Source: Saccharina japonica (lineage: Eukaryota > Sar > Phaeophyceae > Laminariales > Laminariaceae). Taken from it: a stretch of 64,000 bases of DNA. The translations under genes and the position numbers were made by a program. Location: NCBI GenBank assembly GCA_008828725.1, contig MEHQ01003929.1, positions 35,134 to 99,133 of the forward strand. Direction: 5' to 3'. The notes beneath the pieces were generated by a model, which had not been told where the DNA came from, did no database searches, and saw only the letters and a list, made by a program, of their open reading frames with translations. Numbering within the stretch: the stretch's first letter is position 1; each line of letters opens with the position of its first letter. This document shows positions 30,900 through 42,493 of this stretch, in pieces.

Positions 30900-32259
30900 T
30901 TGCGTTTGCACTCGGGTGGGGGGCGGGGGGGGTGCGCGATCGTTTTTCAGCGCTCGTCTTCTGGACAACTGTAAGTATTAAAAAGCTGTAACGGGTTAAA
31001 TCGAATACTTGTACCTGGTACTATTTTCTTTTTTGGGCGGCTCTCGACCAGATAGATCGTCCCGAAAACATCTGGTTCCTTATTAACCCTCCCCGTTTCT
31101 GGAAAAATGAAAAATCGAGCGTTGAAACACGATCGCACGCACACACCTTCTGATACGGCGGTGCTACTACGGTAACTCAATCCTCTTTACGAGTGCGGGT
31201 CGTCGCTCAATTTCAATTTCCACGCCTACCCATGTCCGAAATTATATGCACCGTTAGAGCACGTATGTCGATACTGGATCAGGCCCCAGACATGCGATTA
31301 GGCCGGTATATTTTGGGACAGAATAGGTTAATCGTATACCAGGTAGGTGCCCTGTGGTTTTTGCCGGCAATTGTTGAGGCAAATTGGGTGCTGCTGCTGC
31401 TTATGCTTCTGCTTTGCACCGGCTGAAAAATTGGAGCTGTGCAATTTCAAATTTCGTAGATATCTCTTTAAAAGTTTGGTTTTTTTTGGTCGTTCGATTT
31501 TTGTTTGTTTTTTTCTTCATTTGTTTTCGTTTTTTGCTGTTTTTGTCGTTTATTACTACAGAATTTTCCAGATAATTCCATAAATTTCGAAATTTCGCAT
31601 TGCTGATGACTCACTTTATTTGTGTGTGCGGTACTTATACGGGGCGGGGCGGCGACGGGGCGATGATTGACGATCGGGGATTTTGGAGTGTGAGTGTGTG
31701 TGTATTTTTTTCGGAGTGTTTGTGCCTCAAGCTGAGTTAGAATTCAGTGTATTTTTCCATTTTTGTCCGCGCGGTAATAAACAGTCTTATCATACGACGA
31801 GTTGTCATACACGGTGATGAAGCGTGTTATCCGCGCCGCATGTTGTGGTTTGGTTTGGTTTTGTTTTTTTTATCCGGCCGGCCCGACAAAAGCCAAGCCT
31901 CGACCAAATCACACATACATGGTGTTTCACGATACAAGGTGGCAAGTGATGTCGTATGTATGCGCAGCAGTATTACTGGAGTTAGGGCCTCTCTCAATTT
32001 GTTGAGGCCAGAGTATGATATAAAGCGGGGGCACCGGTGGGCTCGTATTTGTTTCTCGAACAATTTCTTGGAAAATGTTCAAATATTGTTTTGTTCGGTC
32101 CTCGGCTTCGTACGAAAGAGCTTCATTCTCTCGATCACTTTTGACTTTTGACTATTAATATTCACACTCTGAAACTACTGCTGCTCCTGTTGTGAACATA
32201 CACTTGAAAATATGACTCGTGCATATTTTAGACCGGGGGTGTATATACAGCAGTACGAG
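30900..32259. other. Intergenic, nothing recognised
   Basis: Includes a G-rich stretch (30915-30930), T-rich sequence with a GTTT motif (31480-31540) and frames of up to 134 codons at 31747-32151 without any recognisable domain. Confidence 0.45.
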
Positions 32260-32424
32260 CAAAGATGTCGGGAGACATGTCGAGCAATGCAAAACATGAG
32301 CTGTCAAGGGTGTAGGGCCGAAGTGCTCCACAATAAAACCTAGTATGTTGGTGCCAGTCTCGGCATGTCAAGGCAGAGCTGCTGTCTTGTCAAAGGTTGA
32401 AAGTCCTGTCTCCCGACATCTTTG
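32260..32424. mobile_element. L foldback element, best copy
   Basis: A perfect 18-bp terminal inverted repeat: CAAAGATGTCGGGAGACA at 32260-32277 and TGTCTCCCGACATCTTTG at 32407-32424. The interior has GAGCTGTCAAGGGTGTAGGG, AATAAAACCTAGTA and GGCATGTCAAGGCAGAGCTG. 165 bp, non-coding. Confidence 0.85.
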
Positions 32425-32511
32425 TATACGAGTAAACATACATTTTTCTGTTGCGCTTCAAAAAATGTTCCGAGTCTACGTGTAAGTTACCCTGCTGTAA
32501 ATATCTTGGTA

Positions 32512-32592
32512 TCACTCTGTCCCGAAATATAAGCACCTGTTGTATATTAATATCCAATAAAAACGTTTATTATATTTCAGGACAGAGTGGTA
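32512..32592. mobile_element. I foldback element, type copy
   Basis: Left CACTCTGTCCCGAAATATAA, right TTATATTTCAGGACAGAGTG, an inverted repeat of about 20 bp with one mismatch. The AT-rich interior brings it to about 80 bp. Confidence 0.85.
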
Positions 32593-32849
32593 TATAGCCT
32601 ACGAGCTGTACGTGTACGTAGTCAGTTTGACCCCGAAGTGTAGAAGTATGACCGGTCAATGCAGATTAGGGCTCCACCTCGTCTGAATACTTGGTAGCAC
32701 GAGTACGTTTTTAGTAAAGTAGTCTTGTCAACAGTGTAGTGGTCGTACGTGCTACTACGGAAATACCTGTTCCGGCACCTGGTATGCTATTAATAATCAT
32801 GCCAACGCTCCAGTAAATAGGTAGCACAGGATACAACACTAACTTACGG

Positions 32850-32952
32850 AATAGGGACTTACGGTGCAGACAAAAACGTTTACTTCGTGCATATACGGTA
32901 CATATTTTTACTCACAATATTTGGTCCTATTTACTATGGTCCGCCGTGATAT
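32850..32952. mobile_element. F foldback element
   Basis: GGGACTTACGGTGCAGACAA on the left and CAATATTTGGTCCTATTTAC with TATGGTCCGCCGTGA on the right match the F consensus. Confidence 0.6.
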
Positions 32953-32971
32953 TATTATCACATGATAACCC

Positions 32972-33385
32972 GGTCGCCCCGGTAGTCTATTAATAGTGTC
33001 TAATGATCAGCTTCAAAAGCTACGACGTATTTAATATTTATATATAGCATGGTACCCCAGTTACCAGTTATAATCCCACCGCGGGGTGAAAGCATGGCTT
33101 TATTTGCAAAAAATAAAAATAAAAATAAAAAACATGCTGATGAGAGCGCCTCCGTAGCGTGAGTAGGCGGAACTCGCCGCCAGTTGTCGAGGGAAGAAAG
33201 CGCTGAAAGATTATCGCGACAAAAAATGCTTGGCACGTACTGCTGCTGTACCGTAGTGGGGAGGGAGGAGAGGAGACTACACTTATTGACCCCGGATCTG
33301 AGTTACGACTAAGGAGGGAGAGAAAAAAAAAGGGCGAGGGTATTAAATATTAAATGGAGTGGATAAAAAAGAGAAAAAGAAAGAG
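32972..33385 (+). mobile_element. SINE A, type 4 head with AT-rich expansion
   Basis: Starts GGTCGCCCCGGTAGTCTATT, then AATGATCAGCTTCAAAAGC and AT-rich sequence before GCATGGTACCCCAG. The B-box region TTATAATCCCACCGC is decayed. The body contains GAGGGAAGAAAGCGCTGAAA and ACCCCGGATCTGAGTTACGA, with a degraded tail. Confidence 0.8.
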
Positions 33386-33845
33386 AAACGGCACCTGTGG
33401 TACCTGTTGCTGTCAACTTATATAGATGGAGCACGCAGGATGACACAACCCCCGGGAGCCGTCTTTCTCCCATACACACATTTCGGCCACAATCCCCAAA
33501 ACGGGGGGATCTATCCTTTCGAAGGCTTCGGAAATATCTCGTGGATAACTATCTTTCCGTGAGGCGCCTCGCGCGCGCGGGGGGGGGGTTGCTCTTTCCC
33601 CCGTTACATATCGAGAATTCTAGTTTCTTCGAAGTTCGTCTCGGCGGTGTGCTATGTGGGGTGTGTTATCTATTATACTACTCTGTATGTACAACTAACT
33701 GGTTTTCGTAGTGACAAAACTACCCGTAGGCTACAGAACGGTTATCGACAAGTAACCTGGCTCAAAATTTCCGATACCGAAGCTAACACCGGTGGATACA
33801 TATCATACGAAGTATGTATGTATACTATAGCGAAGATAAAAAAAA
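33386..33845. other. Intergenic, nothing recognised
   Basis: A 104-codon frame at 33397-33711 shows no domain. A G run lies at 33580-33588. No matches to the repeat families. Confidence 0.4.
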
Positions 33846-33900
33846 AAAAACGACAGCTGTGAGATCGAGGATTTCGTCGAAACTCGTCTTTGCAAGCTGC
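33846..33900 (+). repeat. H short dispersed repeat
   Basis: ACGACAGCTGTGAGATCGAG, GATTTCGTCGAAACTCGTCT and TTGCAAGCTG, preceded by an A run. Shared with 47725 (same strand) and with 46617 and 60412 (opposite strand). Confidence 0.65.
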
Positions 33901-33910
33901 GTGATTTGTG

Positions 33911-34026
33911 TATGTGTGTGTGTGTGTTCTTCGCATGAAACCGTCCTTTCTACCCGTCGACATCCAGCACACCCAGTCAGTGTCTGCCGATTCTTCATCC
34001 TAGAGAGATACCAGTTCTGTGGCCGC
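33911..34026 (+). repeat. G repeat, 5' part
   Basis: A GT run, TTCTTCGCATGAAACCGTCC, CTACCCGTCGACATCCAGCA and TTCTTCATCCTAGAGAGATA, up to CCAGTTCTGTGGCCGC. The 3' half is missing. Confidence 0.8.
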
Positions 34027-34039
34027 AGTAGTACTGCGA

Positions 34040-34156
34040 TTACGGAGGGCCGTAGTATATAGGACCGACAGTACACACAGGAAAACTACATATACATGAG
34101 ACGTACCTATTTTTACCACCTTTTTTTTTGTCTTATTTACTCTAGGCCCCCTGTAA
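34040..34156. mobile_element. F foldback element, elongated copy
   Basis: Left TTACGGAGGGCCGTAGTATA, right TTATTTACTCTAGGCCCCCT followed by GTAA. The interior AAAACTACATATACATGAGA and ACGTACCTATTTTTACC resembles F. Confidence 0.65.
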
Positions 34157-36307
34157 TATTTGTTCGTCATATATACGAGTAAGTGGCTAAATACGATTTT
34201 GCCCCCACGGAGTCTGATTCCAACTACAATTTCAGTATACAACATCAGTTCGGGTACACAAGGCAGGCAGTATGGCATCGGATTTTTTTTTTTTTTATAT
34301 CGTGCTTTCGATGTGTCGCGTTGAACGTGTTTTGCCCTGTCTGTGTATTATTTCGCATGAAACCGTTCGTTCCACCCGTCCTCGTCCATCCGCTAACATC
34401 CCCCATGTTTTTGATGCTGAGTGACACCTAAGGACGTTTCCCATGCGGTTCGATTTCGAGCTTCAGATTATTTTTTTTTTTCATCTCACAAACGAAAGCA
34501 CCGTCCTATGCAGTCCGATTGTGCTAAATCTGACCAGAAATGTTTCGATTTGAGAATACGATGGCCCAAGTCATCAGATTTTGGCATGGTCTCTAAATTC
34601 GAGTTGTTATCCACGCAGCAAACAAGCAGCAGTAGCAGCAGCAGCAGCAGCACGATCGATGAGTTGGATGGTGACACAGCGACGTTGCTTCGCGCCCGAC
34701 GCGCAGCCGGCGATCGGTGCGTCTCTCCGTCGTCAAACTACAGTCGGCTGGCGCGGGCTCGGGCCTAGAGATGAAGGGAAGCGCACTCGGCGCGTCGCCG
34801 CCAAACCAGAGGCAGCCAGTCTGACTTCACACGCTTGGGTTCTACACCCAGTTCAGCACGCTCGGCGCGTCTCTTCGCGGCGCCAGACCACAACAGCAGC
34901 AGTTGGTCTCGCCGTTTGCTCAAATGTCTGCACGTATGTACAACAAATCCGTATTTTCGAACTAGGTCGCTGAAAAATCGATCGGACCATAAGCGGAAGC
35001 TCAAAAATTGAAACGCATAGGAAACGGCCTGAACGAAAACCCTGATGTTTTAAAAATCGAAATTGTATGGATTAGTTGTTTTATTGTTCATCGATGTCAT
35101 ATCGAACTCGATTCCGATACCGATAACCATCACAAACATACTTATCATATGTACGTGCGCATACAGATATATATATATATATATTATGATATGTGTACCC
35201 ACCCTGCTCTCAAGGGGTCTTCTTTTCTACCCCATCCCCGTCTTTTCATTTCACGACGCACGAGCAAATGTTGGTTCGGTTACGAAAAACAAAAAACAAA
35301 AATAATCCTGCCGCCAGTGGCTGTCATCAACCACATGACTGTTTCTTAGAATTCTTGCTGAAATTCAGCTCACAAATTGTGCACTCTGCGTGATAGTTGG
35401 GCCGACAAGGCGGCAAGCTGATCTCTCTGGTACTTGTACGAGTAATGTGTTTGCGGTACGGCCGGCCCCATGGCAGTTGTGGAAAGTAAGGATGTTTGGG
35501 GTGGTTGCTTATCAATCATTGGTACAAGGTCAATGTTAAGGTTCCTTCTTAGGGACTGCTGTGGTTGACTTCGAATCCCCCGGGGGGCGGACGTCGCAAG
35601 CTGAAAAGTGATATCACAGAAGGCGTTTGTTCCTGGTATTATGTATACGTACCAGCTATATACTCGTGCGTACGTAGCCACCGAGGGAGAACAAAGAACC
35701 GCAACAAAGCTCTTGACAGCTACCAAAGAAAATTAAAGTACGAGCCACCGGGAAAGTGACGGGTAAACACCGACCAGCGCGAACGAGTTTATAGTTATTA
35801 TTACCAGGTACGAGTATGTTATTATGTCATTATGTGTCAATAATAATAGTTGTACAATGTATAGTATACCCGAACGGTACTTAAATGTCAGACGCATTTT
35901 TCAATACGTACGTATGACATATGATACGTATATACGATGTACTTCCGGCGACCGGGGGATGTATAGGAGATCCCCTGTCCCAAGAACCCGAGTTCAGTTT
36001 TCGTTCTGTGTATGTATTATATGTGTACGAGTATACCTCGGCTGACGGCGTAACAGGTACCAGGTATATTTATGTAAAAATTTCCAATTATGTTGTCAAG
36101 CGACACCAGGTGCAGTTTGATCCCGGCTTTGCTTCAGAACGTAGTTTTTTCGGACACTACTGCTGTATGACACAAGAACTGTTTGTTGTGTTTGGGAGCG
36201 AAGGCTCTATTTTTATGTTTTGGTATATATATATTGCTTCGGCGAAGCCGATTGCGTACGAAGACGTATTCTCGCTCCCAAACCTCGTTCGACGATCGTG
36301 TCCCGAG
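34157..36307. other. Mostly unrecognised; J-like relic inside
   Basis: An AGC run lies at 34626-34652 within a 130-codon frame (34581-34973) without a domain. 35530-35725 resembles the middle of J elements on the minus strand (TCGCAAGCTGAAAAGTGATA, GCGTTTGTTCCTGG, GTAGCCACCGAGGGAGAACA). The rest is unrecognised. Confidence 0.4.
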
Positions 36308-36497
36308 CAAAGATGTCAGGAGACTACGAATGCACTTTTACTCTTCACCCTCTCGGCTTACAGCCATTTTGCCTTGATTGAGATGCCTTGACTGACACCA
36401 AACTACGTACACCAGAGGTTTTGGTGTGGAACACTCGGCCCTACACGCTTGACAGGGCACGCTTTTACCTTGCTTGGCAAATGTCCCCTGACATCCC
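36308..36497 (-). mobile_element. L element, minus orientation
   Basis: CAAAGATGTCAGGAGACTAC on the left. The inverted L core follows (TTGACTGACACCAAACTAC, GTGTGGAACACTCGGCCCTA, CTTGACAGGGCACGC), ending CTTGCTTGGCAAATGTCCCC. Confidence 0.65.
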
Positions 36498-36624
36498 CGG
36501 CCCGGACGGCCTCCCTCTGTCGACCTCCTTTGGCGTTTTTTGTCTATAAACCTTAATCTTCGGTCCGGACGGCCTTCCTCTGTCGACCTCATCTTGGCGT
36601 TGTCGTCTAACAAAGTGCGTGTAA

Positions 36625-37134
36625 GGCTGTTTCTTAAGGAAGTTCGATTTGTTTCAGTTCGATTTGTTTTTTTCAGCTTATTTTTGATATTTTTGACCGG
36701 GAACGCGGGCTAATCGGCCGTGCGCTTCTCGGGATGAGTGCGCCCAACATCTCAGAGGTATCCAACGCAAAAATCCGCTTCTCCATCGAAGCATTTTCAA
36801 GTTCTTGAGGTATGTGGCATTTCGAATAATATCCAACAAATAACATTCCAGAGGCACAAACTATTCAAAATTCCCGTAATTTCTGACTGGAAAGTACCTT
36901 CAAATTGTATTTGATGTCGATTGTTCGATTTGTGAAAAAGCTGGATATTTCAAACTGCTTCAATGGAGAAGCGGATTTTTTCGTGGGGTACCTGTGGGAT
37001 GGTAGAAGAATGCATTCCGAGAAGCACACGACCCTTTCGACGGCGTTCCGGGTCAAAAACATCAACAAATGGCCGAAAAAAACAAATCGAACCGAAACAA
37101 ATCGAACTTCCTTAAGAAACAGCCTAAGCAGAGA
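36625..37134. mobile_element. N, large foldback element with TAA duplication
   Basis: 510 bp. The terminal inverted repeats extend roughly 180 bp: left GGCTGTTTCTTAAGGAAGTT then CGATTTGTTTCAG, right the inverse ending CTTCCTTAAGAAACAGCC. Deeper paired segments include AATCCGCTTCTCCATCGAAG with its inverse near 36950. TAA lies at 36622-36624 and 37135-37137. The TWA duplication suggests a Harbinger-type non-autonomous element, distinct in sequence from C. Confidence 0.8.
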
Positions 37135-37394
37135 TTTGTTCGAACAAATACGAAAAGTGGACAAATATAACTACATACGCGTAGTATGTACGCGACAGAT
37201 ATTAAGAATCTCTAATTTTTGGCCAGACTGGGATTCATTCCTGTGAAAGTCTGGGTGTGTTCCACACTATCTTCAGTGCAAAGAGGTCGCATTCTTATGT
37301 TTTCCCCAAAATCTCAGTCTCAAGTTCTTAATTATCAGATTCTTGACATCTGTCGCGCACTCTATTATGTACCTGGTATATATATTTTTTGAAT

Positions 37395-37711
37395 GTTTTT
37401 TCATCCCATTTATTATCTTCGCCCTTCCTTTCTCTCTCCTTCCTACTTGCAAGGCAGATTCAGGGTCACAAAGTAGGCTCTTCTCCCTCCTCCCCCACTA
37501 CGGTACTTGCCTTGCATTTTTATCGCGAGAAGATTTCAGCACTTTCTTCCCTCGCCAACTCTCGTCGAATTGTGCTTACCCACGCTACTGGTATAATATG
37601 CGCTCTCGACAGTTGATGCCGTTTGATGATAAAAATATTCATACGGAGACTTGAACCCTCGACCTCCAACCTAACGGCTTCAGGTTACATGTTAGACCAC
37701 CGGGGCCACCG
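37395..37711 (-). mobile_element. SINE A, full length, type 2 head
   Basis: Minus-strand head from 37711 with CCGGTGGTCTAACATGTAAC and the B box GAGGGTTCAAGTCTCC, then the common body and tail AATAAATGGGATG. It lies inside the duplicated segment, with its twin at 40684-41001. Confidence 0.9.
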
Positions 37712-38039
37712 GCTTTATCTACATACGAGTACGATAGACTACGTACATAGTTGGCTTAATCGTGTGAGTTTTTTTTTTCTTTTTTTCTTGTGACTTTTTC
37801 TAAAATTTCGGCTCCGTATGTATTTGTATATTATACTATTTATTAACTTGATTCTCGACTGATTCGAGAGAATACCGCGAGACCCCCGAGGCCGTTAAAG
37901 CCGGTAAATAAAAGTGCTCTGAAATGCTCAGTTTGTTGTCGGGGTTTTCCCCTCAACGTCAGCTACTAATAATATAATATATATCATACTTATTATATGT
38001 ATATTGGTTGTCGGTTAATTTGAGCGAGCACCTCGCGCG

Positions 38040-38059
38040 CCCCCCCCCCCCCCCCCCCC
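38040..38059. repeat. C homopolymer tract
   Basis: About 20 C after a CGCGCG sequence. The duplicate at 41329-41360 is longer and has one T interruption, so the tract differs between segmental copies. Confidence 0.9.
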
Positions 38060-39096
38060 GAGGCCATTATAGGCTGTGAAAATAACCTGTGGAGGATTGA
38101 AATATTCAGCTCATACTTCTCTTATATCGGCTCGACTTTCGACTCCGTTGTCCGATTGAATCGGCCGGGTTCACTTGGTCCGGTTCAATCGAATGAAGCG
38201 GCTCCAATTGACAGCCGGCCCTAATTTACTTTTTTGAAACTACAGCTATTGATAGTATATAGTATAGGCCCACGAATAAGAATTTACCTTACAAGGCAAA
38301 TAAGAACATAAGTCTCGATTTTGTTGGGGGGACGCCAATAAAATCGGTTGAAGACATCTTGCTCAGCAGCCAGTGCTACTACACTAAATCCTCTATGATA
38401 GTCTGTGCCCCAAGGGTGTTTGTTGATTCAAGGTTAGTGTCACAACACGATTCTAAGGCTTTCTCAGATTAGGGGCTTCTTTTTGGTGAGCCCATACATA
38501 CTGCTGTAGAAGGTGTGCGTAGCAGTACGAAGCCCCTTGGAAGACATCCGTAGTGTGTCCTGGATTGCTATGAATAGGTCACTCTTATACCAACGTCCCT
38601 GTTTGTCAGAGTTGGTTGCGGTCCGTTGCGCGAGGTGTATCAATGGTGAGACATACACGGCGCGCAGAAAGTTGAGGTCCCGTATACAGGCGGGTGTACA
38701 CCCCGCAATGAAGCAGGCACCTGTTACGGGACAGCGCAGTTTAACCTGCCTTGTTGGTGTGTTTGCCTCATCAAGGCCGCATGTGCTTTTAATTCGGGGG
38801 TATTTAAGGCCGAAGCCGGCCTTGTGTACCGAGATAAATCGCCCGGGATAAACGGCCGAAACCTGAGCGGGAAAATTCGCTTGGACACTTTGTTGAGTTT
38901 GTTGTCGGGACGAAAAAGCCGATTTGTCCTTCCTTTTTTCATTTTTTTGTTCTTGTTTTGTCTTACCAATGACTCCATTTGCGGGGTGCCCACTGCTACT
39001 ACTGTACTGTAAAATTAGGAGGGCTGGGCACTGAAAACAGTATACACTGAATTCACTGGCAGTAGAAATCTACTCGCAGCAGCTATACAGCAGTCA

Positions 39097-39263
39097 GGAC
39101 ACCTACGAGGTAATAAGAAACAGGAAATCTGGTCCAGGCTGGATTTCTTGTTTAAATGAGGGTGCTTTCTACACTAAATCCAAGATAACGACTCTCGAAT
39201 TTCATTTTTTTCCTCTAAATTTCATCCTGGCTTTCTTATTAGCCTGTTTCTTATTAGGTGTCC
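39097..39263. mobile_element. Q foldback element
   Basis: Left GGACACCTACGAGGTAATAA then GAAACAGG, right CCTGTTTCTTATTAGGTGTC then C: inverted apart from a 6-bp insertion in the left arm. 167 bp, single copy in the window. Confidence 0.7.
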
Positions 39264-39297
39264 TGTACTCTGTATACTGGTTGGGCCTGCCAGTAGA

Positions 39298-39380
39298 CGA
39301 ACCCATTCACAACTGAAAAAACAATCCCACACTGATTCCAAGTAGTTTGTCCCCAAATATGTGGGGCCAATTCTTAGGTG
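39298..39380. mobile_element. K2 foldback element
   Basis: ACGAACCCATTCACAACTGA on the left, GGGGCCAATTCTTAGGTGGA on the right, interior TTCCAAGTAGTTTGTCCCCA. Confidence 0.65.
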
Positions 39381-39809
39381 GATATCGCGTCCAACCAACA
39401 GCCGAGTGTTATAGACGAAAAAACATGAAAATCGTAGTTTTTTTCTGGGTGAGTGGCTCGGGAGCTGGCCCGGGAGTGTCCTGCGTCCCTCACTCGGTGA
39501 AGCTTGGCCCTCCGGGTCTCCACAAGGGGTTTAGCTCATTGTCCACGACCCATGACGCTACTCTACCCTGGTTTCCTGAGTGTGTCACAGGTGGCGAGTG
39601 CCCTGGTGTTTGTGTGTGGCGGGGAGATCGCATACCTACTTTTTATCAATTTAAAAAAAATGAAAATACGTGAGGTGTGAGCTGTGAGGCTGTGAGTACA
39701 TTTAAAAATACGTACGTATTATATTTCAATTCAAGAATTTGAGTTTTTCGTCTCTCGCAGATGACGTCATGTATTTCACTTTTTATTACGTGCACATTTC
39801 AGGTATGGT

Positions 39810-40285
39810 ATCTGAGCTCGTACCTAAACCCGGGTATTTCGTCGACGTGTATACCCGTACCCGGGCAAGGTATCGAGCGGCGTACCTATCGTACCTAAAA
39901 CTTAAGTAAGGTATCGAAGTTCGTACCTAACGTACCTAAAACTTAGGTAAGGTATTGAGGTCCGTACCTATCGTACCTAAACCTTAGGTAAGGTATCGGG
40001 GTTCGTACCTAACGTACCTAAAACTTAGGTAAGGTCTTGAGGTCGTCTCTGAGCTTGTACCTAAACCCGGGTATTTTCGTCGACGTGTATACCCGTACCC
40101 GGGTAAGGTATCGAGCAGCGTACCTATCGTACCTAAAACTTAGGTAAGGTATCGAGGTCCGTACCTAATGTACCTAACACTTAGGTAAGGTATCGGGGTC
40201 CGTACCTAACGTACCTAAGTGCTTAGGTAAGGTACATACCCGGGTATTTTACCCGGGTATACCTAAGTACGTACCTTACCTAACA
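39810..40285. repeat. Minisatellite of GTACCTAA/TTAGGTA palindromic units
   Basis: Units of about 55 bp such as CGTACCTAACGTACCTAAAA with CTTAGGTAAGGTATCGAGGT. A higher-order block beginning GAGCTCGTACCTAAACCCGG (39814) recurs at 40051 (GAGCTTGTACCTAAACCCGG), a period of about 237 bp. Each unit holds inverted TACCTAA and TTAGGTA halves and can form hairpins. The array ends at the left breakpoint of the second segmental copy (40294). Confidence 0.85.
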
Positions 40286-40683
40286 CACCCTTGGAAGAAT
40301 GCATTCCGAGAAGCACACGACCCTTTCGACGGCGTTCCGGGTCAAAAACATCAATAAATGGCCGAAAAAAACAAATCGAACCGAAACAAATCGAACTTCC
40401 TTAAGAAACAGCCTAAGCAGAGATTTGTTCGAACAAATACGAAAAGTGGACAAATATAACTACATACGCGTAGTATGTACGCGACAGATATTAAGAATCT
40501 CTAATTTTTGGCCAGACTGGGATTCATTCCTGTGAAAGTCTGGGTGTGTTCCACACTATCTTCAGTGCAAAGAGGTCGCATTCTTATGTTTTCCCCAAAA
40601 TCTCAGTCTCAAGTTCTTAATTATCAGATTCTTGACATCTGTCGCGCACTCTATTATGTACCTGGTATATATATTTTTTGAAT

Positions 40684-41001
40684 GTTTTTTCATCCCATTT
40701 ATTATCTTCGCCCTTCCTTTCTCTCTCCTTCCTACTTGCAAGGCAGATTCAGGGTCACAAAGTAGGCTCTTCTCCCTCCTCCCCCACTACGGTACTTGCC
40801 TTGCATTTTTATCGCGAGAAGATTTCAGCACTTTCTTCCCTCGCCAACTCTCGTCGAATTGTGCTTACCCACGCTACTGGTATAATATGCGCTCTCGACA
40901 GTTGATGCCGTTTGATGATAAAAATATTCATACGGAGACTTGAACCCTCGACCTCCAACCTAACGGCTTCAGGTTACATGTTAGACCACCGGGGCCACCG
41001 G
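40684..41001 (-). mobile_element. SINE A, type 2 head (duplicated copy)
   Basis: Twin of the SINE at 37395-37711, carried by the segmental duplication rather than an independent insertion. Confidence 0.9.
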
Positions 41002-41325
41002 CTTTATCTACATACGAGTACGATAGACTACGTACATAGTTGGCTTAATCGTGTGAGTTTTTTTTTTCTTTTTTTCTTGTGACTTTTTCTAAAATTTCGG
41101 CTCCGTATGTATTTGTATATTATACTATTTATTAACTTGATTCTCGACTGATTCGAGAGAATACCGCGAGACCCCCGAGGCCGTTAAAGCCGGTAAATAA
41201 AAGTGCTCTGAAATGCTCAGTTTGTTGTCGGGGTTTTCCCCTCAACGTCAGCTACTAATAATATAATATATATCATACTTATTATATGTATATTGGTTGT
41301 CGGTTAATTTGAGCGAGCACCTCGC

Positions 41326-41328
<3 letters not shown>

Positions 41329-41356
<28 letters not shown>

Positions 41357-41360
41357 CCCC
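41329..41360. repeat. C homopolymer tract, interrupted
   Basis: About 27 C, one T, then CCCC. Homologous to the 20-C tract at 38040. Confidence 0.9.
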
Positions 41361-42329
41361 GAGGCCATTATAGGCTGTGAAAATAACCTGTGGAGGATTG
41401 AAATATTCAGCTCATACTTCTCTTATATCGGCTCGACTTTCGACTCCGTTGTCCGATTGAATCGGCCGGGTTCACTTGGTCCGGTTCAATCGAATGAAGC
41501 GGCTCCAATTGACAGCCGGCCCTAATTTACTTTTTTGAAACTACAGCTATTGATAGTATATAGTATAGGCCCACGAATAAGAATTTACCTTACAAGGCAA
41601 ATAAGAACATAAGTCTCGATTTTGTTGGGGGGACGCCAATAAAATCGGTTGAAGACATCTTGCTCAGCAGCCAGTGCTACTACACTAAATCCTATATGAT
41701 AGTCTGTGCCCCAAGGGTGTTTGTTGATTCAAGGTTAGTGTCACAACACGATTCTAAGGCTTTCTCAGATTAGGGGCTTCTTTTTGGTGAGCCCATACAT
41801 ACTGCTGTAGAAGGTGTGCGTAGCAGTACGAAGCCCCTTGGAAGACATCCGTAGTGTGTCCTGGATTGCTATGAATAGGTCACTCTTATACCAACGTCCC
41901 TGTTTGTCAGAGTTGGTTGCGGTCCGTTGCGCGAGGTGTATCAATGGTGAGACATACACGGCGCGCAGAAAGTTGAGGTCCCGTATACAGGCGGGTGTAC
42001 ACCCCGCAATGAAGCAGGCACCTGTTACGGGACAGCGCAGTTTAACCTGCCTTGTTGGTGTGTTTGCCTCATCAAGGCCGCATGTGCTTTTAATTCGGGG
42101 GTATTTAAGGCCGAAGCCGGCCTTGTGTACCGAGATAAATCGCCCGGGATAAACGGCCGAAACCTGAGCGGGATAATTCGCTTGGACACTTTATTGAGTT
42201 TGTTGTCGGGACGAAAAAGCCGATTTGTCCTTCCTTTTTTCATTTTTTTGTTCTTGTTTTGTCTTACCAATGACTCCAATTGCGGGGTGCCCACTGCTAC
42301 TACTGTACTGTACGTATGTACGTACACTA

Positions 42330-42493
42330 CCGGCCCTCTCATAGGAAAGTGCCCCACAAGAAACTCAGCCTAAACATTACGGGGAAATAAGAAAGTCGAC
42401 ATCTATTATACTGAAGTTAGTGTGGGACACACCCCTTTCTCAAATACGAAAGTCAGCCTAAGCCCGATTTCTGGCTTCTTATGAGCGGGCCGG
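42330..42493. mobile_element. P MITE with TA flanks, copy 2
   Basis: CCGGCCCTCTCATAGGAAAG at the left and TTCTTATGAGCGGGCCGG at the right with TA on both sides. Aligns throughout with 23726-23892. Confidence 0.85.

Larger units (their letters stand above)
37005..39011 (+). repeat. Segmental duplication, copy 1 (2.0 kb)
   Basis: Nearly identical to 40294-42312 from GAAGAATGCATTCCGAGAAG to CTACTACTGTACTGTA. I counted about five substitutions plus a different C-tract length. It contains half of N, a SINE, a C tract and unrecognised sequence, including a 112-codon frame (38513-38851) conserved in both copies only because the copies are so similar. It does not look like an LTR pair: ends are not TG/CA and no coding internal region lies between. 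Confidence 0.95.
40294..42312 (+). repeat. Segmental duplication, copy 2 (2.0 kb)
   Basis: Copy of 37005-39011. The left edge falls in the middle of the right inverted repeat of N, so only that half of N is included. Right of the copy the sequence diverges into TACGTATGTACG and a P element. Confidence 0.95.

Noticed and set aside
39810-40285. CRISPR or operator array
   Set aside because: Units are contiguous variants of the same sequence without spacers, so this is a minisatellite.
37005-42312. LTR retrotransposon made of the two 2.0-kb direct repeats
   Set aside because: The repeats do not begin TG or end CA, contain a SINE and half a foldback element, enclose only 1.3 kb without gag-pol, and show no target duplication.
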